31,240 bases of DNA. It comes from UBA4656 sp002405525. Its GTDB lineage: Bacteria; Pseudomonadota; Gammaproteobacteria; Xanthomonadales; Ahniellaceae. The notes under the pieces were generated by a model, which saw only the letters and a program-made list of their open reading frames with translations, was not told where the DNA came from and did no database searches. The position numbers were made by a program, and so were the translations under genes. Shown piece after piece: positions 25,684-31,240 of the stretch. Location: the NCBI GenBank assembly GCA_036723735.1, contig DAIMGT010000048.1:1-31240 (forward strand), read 5' to 3'. Each line of letters opens with the position of its first letter. Positions within the stretch are counted from its first letter, which is position 1.

Positions 25684-25767
25684 GGATGCCGTCGCGGCGC
25701 ACCCGGACCGCCGGTCACGGGACCGCGGCACGCACCCGGCCGGTCGCGCGCCCCGATGCAATCGACG

Positions 25768-25802
25768 AAAAAACGCGAAACCCCACCGAAGCGCGGTTTC
25801 GC
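25768..25802 (-). terminator. Intrinsic terminator on the minus strand
   Basis: The arms gcgaaacc (25775-25782) and ggtttcgc (25795-25802) form an 8-bp stem with a 12-nt loop, and on the minus strand the stem is followed by G and six T (25768-25773). This is the clearest intrinsic terminator in the window. It would end a leftward transcript, yet no minus-strand gene lies directly upstream of it. Confidence 0.7.
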
Positions 25803-26068
25803 AGGACGCGTGCAGCACGACGACGGGTCGGTCGACGCTCTGCCCACGGCAGTGCTGCCAGCGCGCCTGCACGCCCGGACATGGGACGGCGGCCTCGAGT
25901 CGCTCGATCCCCGGCCCCTCGCCCGTCGCTTCATCGCACCGCCCCGGGACCGGCCAGCGCCGCCGGTACCTGTCGTTCTACCCGCAGCGACGTTCCGCTC
26001 AGTGCGACAACGCCGGGCGGGTCGACGGTGGCGCACGGGTGCGGACTGCGCGCGACCCGGCGGATGCG

Positions 26069-26098
26069 TTGACCCCTCGCATTTTTTCTCCCTAAACT
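26069..26098 (+). promoter_or_regulatory. Sigma-70-type promoter of the patatin gene
   Basis: TTGACC (26069-26074) and TAAACT (26093-26098) are separated by 18 nt that include a T-run. The predicted transcript starts near 26105, about 90 nt before the patatin ATG. Confidence 0.55.
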
Positions 26099-26194
26099 GA
26101 TGCGCGCGGACCCGGAGGCCAGCATCGTCCGACTGGCGCAAACCGATTTCCTGCGCGTGCCGGCAGGCAGTGGCGCAGCGTGACGAAGGACAGC

Positions 26195-28540
26195 ATGAGC
26201 CTGCCCGCGCGACCCCCATTCGCCCAGCGCGGCGCCCGTGATTCCAGGCGCGGTCCGATGGCCGTTGCGCGTCGCACGTTGCGGACCATCGCGCAGGCCG
26301 CGATGCTGGCAGGCCTCTTCGTGCTGCCAGCTTATGGCACGGAGCATCCGCGCGTCGCGGCAACCTCCGCCGGGCAGGCGCCGTCCGCCGGAACGACCTC
26401 GGCGCGACCGATCATCGGACTCGTGCTGTCCGGCGGCGGCGCTCGCGGCATGGCCCATCTCGGCGTCCTGCGCGAACTGGAGCGACTGCGGGTACCGGTG
26501 GATATCGTGGTGGGCACCAGCTTCGGTGCCGTCATCGGCGGCGCCTACGCCAGCGGTGCCGACCTCGCGGAGTTGGAGGCGCTGGTCCGACAGGTGCCCT
26601 GGGACAGCGTGCTGCAGGACCGCCCGCCGCGCGACGATCTCGGCTTCCGCCGGCGCGAGGAGGACCGCCTGGTGTCCTCGCGGTTCGAGATGGGCGTCGG
26701 AGGCGACGGTCTCAGCCTGCCGATGGGCGCGTTCAGCAGTCTGGAGGTCGAAAGGCTGTTGCGCCAGGTGGCGCCGGCCGGTGTGTTGCATCGGGTGGAG
26801 GACTTACCGCTGACCTATCGCGCGGTGGCCACCGACATGCTGTCCGGGGACATGGTGGTGCCGGTGGGCGTTTCGCTGTTCACCGCGATGCGGGCCTCGA
26901 TGGCGGTACCGGGCGCCTTCGCACCGATCACGGTCGACGGCCGCGTGCTTGGGGATGGCGGACTGGTCAACAACCTGCCCGTGCAGCTGGCGCGCGAGCT
27001 CGGGGCCGAGGTCGTCATCGCAGTGAACCTGGGCACGCCGCTGGGTGGCCGGGAGACGCTGAGCAGCGCGCTGGGCATGGCCCAGCAGATGCTCAACATC
27101 CTCACCGAGCAGAACGTCCAACGATCCCTGCGCGAACTGAGTGCGCGGGACGTGCTGATCACGCCGGACCTCACCGGCGTGCAGTTCATGGACTTCGGGC
27201 AGGTACCCGGCAGCGTCGCGGCGGGGGCGGAGGCGGCCCGCGCGGCGGCCGAGCGGCTGGCGCCGTGGTCGGTCGACGCCGCGGAGTTCACCGCCTTCAC
27301 CGATCGGCGCCGTGCCCTTCAGCGCATGCTGACCAGCGCACCACCGGTGGCGGCGGCTGTGCGCGTGGAGACCCCTGACGGCGCGGACGGTCAGGCCGCC
27401 GCGCGGGCGATCGCCGATGCAGGGCTACGCGTGGGCGATCCGCTCGTGCCGGACCGCGTCAGCGACGCGGCAGTGCGCCTGCAGCAACAGGCCGGGATCG
27501 AGCGTGTCGACGTTCTCATCGATGGCAACGGCGCGGCGCGAAGCGTGGTGCTGCTGCCGGTGACCTCGCGGCTGGGCACCTCGAGGGTCCGTTTCGGCGT
27601 CGAGTTGGAGAGCGACGCCGACCGGCGGAACGACTTCACCGTATCCGGCCTCTACACGCGCGGCAGCCTCAATTCGTGGGGTGCCGAGTGGCGAACCCTG
27701 GCACGGGTGGGTGCAGTGGCCGAAGTGCAGACAGAGTGGCACCAGCCACTGGGTACGGGCTCGCCGTGGTTCGTCTCGGCGCGCGCCGGCACGCGCAGCA
27801 TCGATGCCGTGCTGTACGACGACTTCAGGCCGCGGCGCGAGATCAGCGCGTTGGGCAGTACCGCGGCGCTGACGGGTGGCGTACGCGTGCTGGAGGCGGG
27901 CCAGGTCCGCCTCGGCGTGCAGCGCCGCCACCTCCGTCTGCGCTCGCGCATTCCCGAAGAGGCAGAGGACATCGTCCTCGCCACCGGATCGAGGTTCGCC
28001 GACTTCACCTACGACACTCTCGATTCGCTGGGCTTTCCCACCCGCGGCCAATTGCTGATCGCCAGCTACGAGAGCTTCGGGATCGATCCCGACGAGCAGG
28101 TCGACAGCTACGTGGCGCGGGTCGACGCGCTGGCGGCCTACAGTCGCGGACCGTGGTCCGGCCATGTCTACGCCGTCGGGCTGACCGGCTCTCTGGCCAG
28201 GTCGCTGCCGCTCAGCCTGGGCGGTTTCCTGCGTCTGTCAGGCGCCCCGCCCGACTCGGTGATCGTCGACCAGCTGGGGTTCGGGCGATTGGTGATGGCG
28301 CGCGAGATCGGACGCTTGTCCCCAGCCCTCGGTGGGGCGGTCCGAGTTGGCGGCTCCCTGGAAATCGCGCACGAGTTCTACGAGCGCGCGGGCCGCACTT
28401 TTGCGGGGGGCAGCGCCTTCACCGCCGTAGAGACGCGCTTCGGTCCGCTGTATCTCGCGATCGGGCACACGCACGAAATCGGAACAACAGTCTACCTGTA
28501 TCTTGGTTCGGTGCTGCTGCCCAACGGGCTGGTGCGCTGA
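26195..28540 (+). CDS. Patatin-like phospholipase with POTRA and beta-barrel (type Vd autotransporter, PlpD-like)
   Basis: A 781-aa secreted lipase candidate. After a signal segment (RRTLRTIAQAAMLAGLFVLP) comes a patatin domain (about 70-370) with oxyanion loop LSGGGARGMAHLGVL, nucleophile Ser109 in GTSFG, and Asp254 in DGGLVNN. A POTRA-like segment follows around 395-465 (ALRVGDPLVPD type repeats: DAGLRVGDPLVPDRVSDAA). The rest is an outer-membrane beta-barrel (LGTSRVRFGVELESDADRR to LYLGSVLLPNGLVR). This is the architecture of PlpD/FplA type Vd autotransporters, which expose a phospholipase at the surface. ATG 26195 has AAGGA upstream; ATG 26259 would give a shorter, more typical signal peptide. 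Confidence 0.9.
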   Translation: MSLPARPPFAQRGARDSRRGPMAVARRTLRTIAQAAMLAGLFVLPAYGTEHPRVAATSAGQAPSAGTTSARPIIGLVLSGGGARGMAHLGVLRELERLRVPVDIVVGTSFGAVIGGAYASGADLAELEALVRQVPWDSVLQDRPPRDDLGFRRREEDRLVSSRFEMGVGGDGLSLPMGAFSSLEVERLLRQVAPAGVLHRVEDLPLTYRAVATDMLSGDMVVPVGVSLFTAMRASMAVPGAFAPITVDGRVLGDGGLVNNLPVQLARELGAEVVIAVNLGTPLGGRETLSSALGMAQQMLNILTEQNVQRSLRELSARDVLITPDLTGVQFMDFGQVPGSVAAGAEAARAAAERLAPWSVDAAEFTAFTDRRRALQRMLTSAPPVAAAVRVETPDGADGQAAARAIADAGLRVGDPLVPDRVSDAAVRLQQQAGIERVDVLIDGNGAARSVVLLPVTSRLGTSRVRFGVELESDADRRNDFTVSGLYTRGSLNSWGAEWRTLARVGAVAEVQTEWHQPLGTGSPWFVSARAGTRSIDAVLYDDFRPRREISALGSTAALTGGVRVLEAGQVRLGVQRRHLRLRSRIPEEAEDIVLATGSRFADFTYDTLDSLGFPTRGQLLIASYESFGIDPDEQVDSYVARVDALAAYSRGPWSGHVYAVGLTGSLARSLPLSLGGFLRLSGAPPDSVIVDQLGFGRLVMAREIGRLSPALGGAVRVGGSLEIAHEFYERAGRTFAGGSAFTAVETRFGPLYLAIGHTHEIGTTVYLYLGSVLLPNGLVR

Positions 28541-28558
28541 GCGCGCTGCGGATTCTCC

Positions 28559-29536
28559 TCAGTCGCCCATCTGCCGCTGGCGGTGCTCCCAGCGCTCCTG
28601 CGCATCCAGGCACAGGGTGGCGATGGGCCGCGCTTCGAGCCGCTCGATCCCGATCTCCTCGCCCGTTTCCTCGCAAAACCCGTACTCGCCGTCCTCGATC
28701 CGCCTGAGCGCCTTGTCGATCTTCGAGATCAGTTTCCGGTAACGGTCACGGGTCCGCAGTTCCAGCGAATTCTCCGTCTCGCGAGTGGCGCGTTCGGCCT
28801 CGTCGCCGACGTCCCGCACCTCCTCGCGCAGGTTGTCGATGGTTTGCTTGGACTCCTCGACCAATTCGACGCGCCAGTTCAGCAGTTTCTGCCGGAAGTA
28901 CTCCAGGTGCAGCGGACCCATGTACGCCTCGCCCGGCGAGGGGCGATAGCCGGGCGGCAGATCGGGGCGCACCCGCTCGTCGCCCGCGACCACGATCGGC
29001 GCCGCCTTGCGCGGCGCCGGACGTGGCACGGTCTTCGGCTTGCTTACCGCGATCGCCACCGCGACCGCGCCGGACCGCGCGGCGGCAGCCGGGCGCGCCG
29101 ACGGCGCTGCGGTCACGCTCACGGGCTTCGCCGCCGGCGCAACCTTGGCGCCTGTCGCCGCCTTCAGGGCGGGCGCCGGCTTCGCGACTGGATCGGCCTT
29201 TGCGGCTGGCTTGGGCGCGACCGCAGCAGGCTTCGCCGTGGGCTTCGCTACCGGCTTGGCAGGCACGGGCTTCGATGCCGCCTTGGGCGCGGCCTTGCCG
29301 CCCGGCCTCGTGATCACCTTCGGTTCCAGCTTCGCGGCCGCTTTCGAAGCAGCCGTCGGGGCAGGACTGGCTTTGCCGGCCGGCTTCGGGCGACCGGCAA
29401 GGGCCGCCTTGGCGCGACCGACGACGGCATTTGCCAGCTTCTTCAGCGCGCTCTGCGGCTTTGCCGTGGTCGGTTTCCCGCTGACTGCGCGCGGCGCGGG
29501 CTTGGACGGTTTCTTCGGGGGAGCCTTCTTCGCCAT
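28559..29536 (-). CDS. dksA: DksA/TraR family protein with a long Ala/Lys/Pro-rich N-terminal tail
   Basis: A 325-aa protein. The C-terminal third is DksA, the RNA-polymerase secondary-channel factor working with ppGpp: coiled coil from YFRQKLLNWRVELVEES, tip acidic motif DVGDEA (D-x2-D-x-A), SLELRTRDRYRKLISKIDKA, and the globular end. The zinc site has two Cys only: Cys288 in FCEETGEE and Cys309 in LCLDAQER, with Thr291 and Ala312 at the other positions, as in low-zinc DksA2-type proteins. The first about 200 residues are Ala/Lys/Pro repeats (KPVAKPTAKPAAVAPKPAAK) like histone-H1-type tails. ATG 29536 is preferred; longer starts (GTG, ATG 29611) are in frame. Confidence 0.88.
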   Translation of the reverse strand: MAKKAPPKKPSKPAPRAVSGKPTTAKPQSALKKLANAVVGRAKAALAGRPKPAGKASPAPTAASKAAAKLEPKVITRPGGKAAPKAASKPVPAKPVAKPTAKPAAVAPKPAAKADPVAKPAPALKAATGAKVAPAAKPVSVTAAPSARPAAAARSGAVAVAIAVSKPKTVPRPAPRKAAPIVVAGDERVRPDLPPGYRPSPGEAYMGPLHLEYFRQKLLNWRVELVEESKQTIDNLREEVRDVGDEAERATRETENSLELRTRDRYRKLISKIDKALRRIEDGEYGFCEETGEEIGIERLEARPIATLCLDAQERWEHRQRQMGD

Positions 29537-29664
29537 GGCGATCTGCGATTCCTTGGACACGGAACGGCGCGCCTGCTGCCGCGGCCGGGGGGGGACGACC
29601 GGTTGAGGCACGTCAGCCGAGTCTTATAGCCTACCGGCCCCACGCCGGCAACCGCGGCGCCCCA

Positions 29665-29973
29665 ATGCCACCCTGTCCCACCGAAACACCGCCCTCTCCC
29701 GCCCAGCGCGGCGCGCTCATGCTGCTGCGGGGCTACCGCCTGCTGCTCAGTCCGCTGCTCGGCCAGCGCTGCCGCTTCCACCCCTCGTGCTCGCACTATG
29801 CTGGCGAGGCGATCCTGCGCTTCGGCGTCCTGCGCGGCGGCCTGCTGGCGATGTTCCGCCTCTGCCGCTGCCAGCCGCTGTGCGAAGGCGGCCTCGACCC
29901 GGTGCCGCCGGCCTGGCCGGCCCGACCGTGGCGGCGCCCGCAGGCCGGACCGACCGACGGTGCTGCGCCGTGA
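29665..29973 (+). CDS. yidD: Membrane protein insertion efficiency factor YidD
   Basis: A 102-aa protein of the YidD family, which assists YidC/Sec in inserting membrane proteins at the inner membrane. Signature residues: LLRGYRLLLSPLLGQRCRFH, PSCSHYAGEAILRFG and RCQPLCEGGLDPVP. The family usually begins at the LLRGYRLLL segment, so ATG 29719 is a possible start; ATG 29665 gives a Pro-rich extension. In many bacteria yidD sits by rnpA and yidC; here it lies instead beside dksA and an M23 peptidase. The stop overlaps the GTG of the next gene. Confidence 0.9.
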   Translation: MPPCPTETPPSPAQRGALMLLRGYRLLLSPLLGQRCRFHPSCSHYAGEAILRFGVLRGGLLAMFRLCRCQPLCEGGLDPVPPAWPARPWRRPQAGPTDGAAP

Positions 29974-30776
29974 TCGGCGCCGCGCTCGGCATCGCCATGC
30001 TCGCCTCGTCCGCTGCGGACTGCACACCGGCCCTGCCGCCGAGGATACGCCAGGGGGAACGGGTGATCGGCCGCATCGCAGCGGGTTGCACGGTGCGTCT
30101 GCAGACGCGCACGCTGCGCGTCGCGCCCGATGGCACCTTCGTATTCGGCGTCGGCCGCGACGCGCCGTCGTTGCTGCAGGTGCGGGCCGGCTCCGACCCG
30201 GCGCGACTGCAGGCCTTCGACGTCGAGGTCACGCCGCGACGCTGGCGCGTCGAACGCGTGGACGGCGTACCGGAATCCACGGTGAACCCGCCACCAGCGA
30301 TCGCGGCGCGGATCCGCGAAGAACAGGCCCGGGTGGCGCGCGCGCGGGATCGCGACGACCCACGACTCGACTTCGCCTCGGCGTTCCGGCGACCCGTCGA
30401 GGGTCGCATCAGCGGGGTCTACGGCAGCCAGCGCATCCTCAACGGCACGCCCAAGGACCCGCATTACGGGCTCGACATCGCCGCGCCTGACGGCACGCCT
30501 GTCATGGCGCCCGCGGGTGGTGTCGTCACCTTCGCCGATCCCGACCTGTACCTGACCGGCGGCACATTGCTGCTCGACCACGGCCACGGCGTCAGCAGCG
30601 TGTTCATCCATCTGCGTCGCATCGACGCCGCACCGGGCCAGCGGGTCGAACGTGGCGACCCGAGCGGCGCGGTTGGCGCCACGGGCCGGGCGAGCGGGCC
30701 GCACCTGCACTGGGGTCTGAACTGGTTCGACGTGCGCCTGGACCCGGCGCTGCTGCTGGCTGACCCCGAGGAGTAA
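29970..30776 (+). CDS. M23 (LytM-type) peptidoglycan endopeptidase
   Basis: A 268-aa secreted metallopeptidase likely to cut peptide cross-links of peptidoglycan in the periplasm. The hydrophobic N-terminus (IGAALGIAMLASSAAD) serves as export signal. The N-terminal half is a beta-rich domain. The LytM domain at 150-265 has the zinc ligands His165 and Asp169 (HYGLD) and His247 (GPHLHWG), with catalytic His214 in VFIHLRR, so it should be active. The GTG at 29970 overlaps the yidD stop codon (GTGA); longer upstream starts that include RRCC before the hydrophobic stretch are possible and would give the signal peptide its positive charge. Confidence 0.9.
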   Translation: MIGAALGIAMLASSAADCTPALPPRIRQGERVIGRIAAGCTVRLQTRTLRVAPDGTFVFGVGRDAPSLLQVRAGSDPARLQAFDVEVTPRRWRVERVDGVPESTVNPPPAIAARIREEQARVARARDRDDPRLDFASAFRRPVEGRISGVYGSQRILNGTPKDPHYGLDIAAPDGTPVMAPAGGVVTFADPDLYLTGGTLLLDHGHGVSSVFIHLRRIDAAPGQRVERGDPSGAVGATGRASGPHLHWGLNWFDVRLDPALLLADPEE

Positions 30777-30780
30777 GCAT

Positions 30781-30881
30781 CCCCCGGCAAAGCCGGGGGC
30801 TTGAGGGTGTGAGCCGCTCAACGCGATTTGTTGAGGCCGCTGACTCGGCCTGAGCTCAGTTCAGCCACCTGAAGGTGGCCG
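30781..30881. mobile_element. Hairpin-rich end of the IS200-type element
   Basis: Immediately after the M23 gene lies a perfect 8-bp G:C hairpin with an AAA loop (30781-30799). Three smaller perfect 6-bp stems follow: 30817-30822/30830-30835, 30834-30839/30846-30851 and 30864-30869/30874-30879. This is downstream of tnpA on the minus strand, where IS200/IS605 elements carry subterminal palindromes recognised by the transposase. The first hairpin may also end the M23 transcript. The exact element border is not visible. Confidence 0.55.
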
Positions 30882-31184
30882 CTACCTCGACAACTCCAAC
30901 TGCTCCAGGCGCGGGCCCTCGGCTTGCTGACTGCGAATGTACGCCCTGATCACTTCCTCGTCGCGACCGACCGTCGAGACGAGGCAGCCCCTCGCCCAGA
31001 CGTGTTGCCCGACGAAGTTTCGCTTGCGCTCCGCGTACACCCGCGCAAGGTGAATCGCACTCTTGCCCTTGATGTACCCCACTACCTGCGAGACTGCATA
31101 CTTCGGCGGTATTCGCAGCATCATGTGCGCGTGCTCGGGCATGAGATGCCCCTCTTCTAGCCGGCTTTCCTTCTGCTCCGCCAA
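30882..31184 (-). pseudogene. tnpA: IS200-family TnpA transposase, N-terminally truncated
   Basis: The Y1 HUH single-strand transposase of IS200. The 100 visible residues start at AEQKESRLEEG and run to the natural C-terminus. The HUH motif (EHAHMM) and the catalytic Tyr (Tyr82 of this fragment, in YIRSQ) are present, together with GYIKGKSAIHLARVY and NFVGQHVWARG. Family members have about 40-50 more residues before this point. Those are missing because the sequence changes at about 31185 into an IS21-like end. A TTG at 31184 would be in frame but does not restore the N-terminus. Confidence 0.82.
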
Positions 31185-31185
31185 C

Positions 31186-31240
31186 TGTTGGCGCCAGTTG
31201 GAAACTGACCCACCTGCCGGTTGAAAACTGACCCACTCCG
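31186..31240. mobile_element. Probable end of an IS21-family element (continues past the window)
   Basis: From about 31186 the plus strand begins with TGTTGGCGCCAG and carries two near-identical 17-bp repeats, gttggaaactgacccac (31197-31213) and gttgaaaactgacccac (31220-31236), 23 bp apart. IS21-family ends start with TG and hold such repeated transposase-binding sites with an AAACTGACCCAC-type core. It abuts the broken tnpA, consistent with insertion into it. Confidence 0.6.

Larger units (their letters stand above)
25684..26194. other. Intergenic region between blaI-like and patatin genes
   Basis: About 510 nt with no convincing gene. It holds the orphan minus-strand terminator (25768-25802) and the plus-strand promoter (26069-26098). 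A 27-codon minus-strand frame at 25999-26082 begins with ATG behind GGGAG and five A residues; its composition (Ala/Arg/Ser) does not suggest a known peptide, and I list it only as a candidate. Confidence 0.5.

Noticed and set aside
30856..31236. A 126-codon minus-strand frame across tnpA and the IS21-like end
   Set aside because: Out of frame with the recognisable transposase; no family resemblance.
1..31240. CRISPR array, tRNA or rRNA genes, toxin-antitoxin or defence island
   Set aside because: No regularly spaced repeats, no cloverleaf with the conserved T-arm sequence, and no recognisable defence proteins were seen on either strand.

Overview
This window is high-GC bacterial chromosome with dense, mostly single-copy housekeeping genes. 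The continuous minus-strand block rpoE-rseA-rseB-rseC-mucD-lepA-lepB-DUF4845-rnc-era-recO (18025 down to 8493) is a classical gammaproteobacterial order. Together with the DUF4845 gene, the RseC/MucC gene, a DksA-like protein with a long Ala/Lys/Pro tail and many c-di-GMP proteins, it points to Xanthomonadales/Lysobacterales or a close relative. That placement is inferred from gene order and protein style; no marker alignment was possible.

Layout. (1) 1-4786, minus strand: the N-terminal two thirds of a fused isobutyryl-CoA mutase (icmF, cut by the left edge) with a REP-type inverted pair inside its coding sequence, a LOV-like-PAS/GGDEF cyclase, an N-formylglutamate amidohydrolase family protein and a small secreted protein. 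(2) 5055-6212, plus: isovaleryl-CoA dehydrogenase, which with IcmF suggests branched-chain acyl-CoA metabolism. (3) 6353-9227: rlmD (minus), a receiver-Hpt protein (plus) and recO (minus). (4) 9252-18025, minus: the envelope-stress sigma factor operon with its anti-sigma factor, RseB, RseC and the protease MucD, followed by the translation/secretion/RNA genes lepA, lepB, DUF4845, rnc and era. Several neighbouring genes overlap by 4 nt (ATGA or GTGA), implying translational coupling. A sigma-E-like promoter and a strong GC hairpin lie in front of rpoE. (5) 18150-21217, minus: a two-gene unit of a 853-aa pseudo-receiver/PAS/GGDEF/EAL protein with both catalytic domains degenerate, coupled to a small protein resembling the N-terminal domain of Ycf46-type AAA ATPases but lacking the ATPase. 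(6) 21342-23381, plus: a FadB/FadJ-type beta-oxidation enzyme.

(7) 23483-25683, minus: a BlaI-type repressor with two TTAC-N4-GTAA dyads in its promoter, followed by an M56/BlaR1-type metallopeptidase gene. A single in-frame TAG separates the peptidase from a TonB-C-like domain in the same frame. (8) 25684-26194: a roughly 500-nt intergenic stretch with a promoter for the next gene and an orphan minus-strand intrinsic terminator. (9) 26195-28540, plus: a patatin phospholipase fused to a POTRA/beta-barrel (type Vd autotransporter style). (10) 28559-30776: the tailed DksA-like protein (minus), yidD and an M23 peptidase (plus). (11) 30781-31240: the 3' part of an IS200-type element whose tnpA has lost its N-terminus at the end of what looks like an IS21-family element leaving the window.

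The points most worth following are the REP pair translated as part of the IcmF linker, the single TAG within the M56/TonB-like gene, the double-degenerate c-di-GMP protein coupled to an orphan Ycf46-N protein, and the unexplained minus-strand terminator near 25785.
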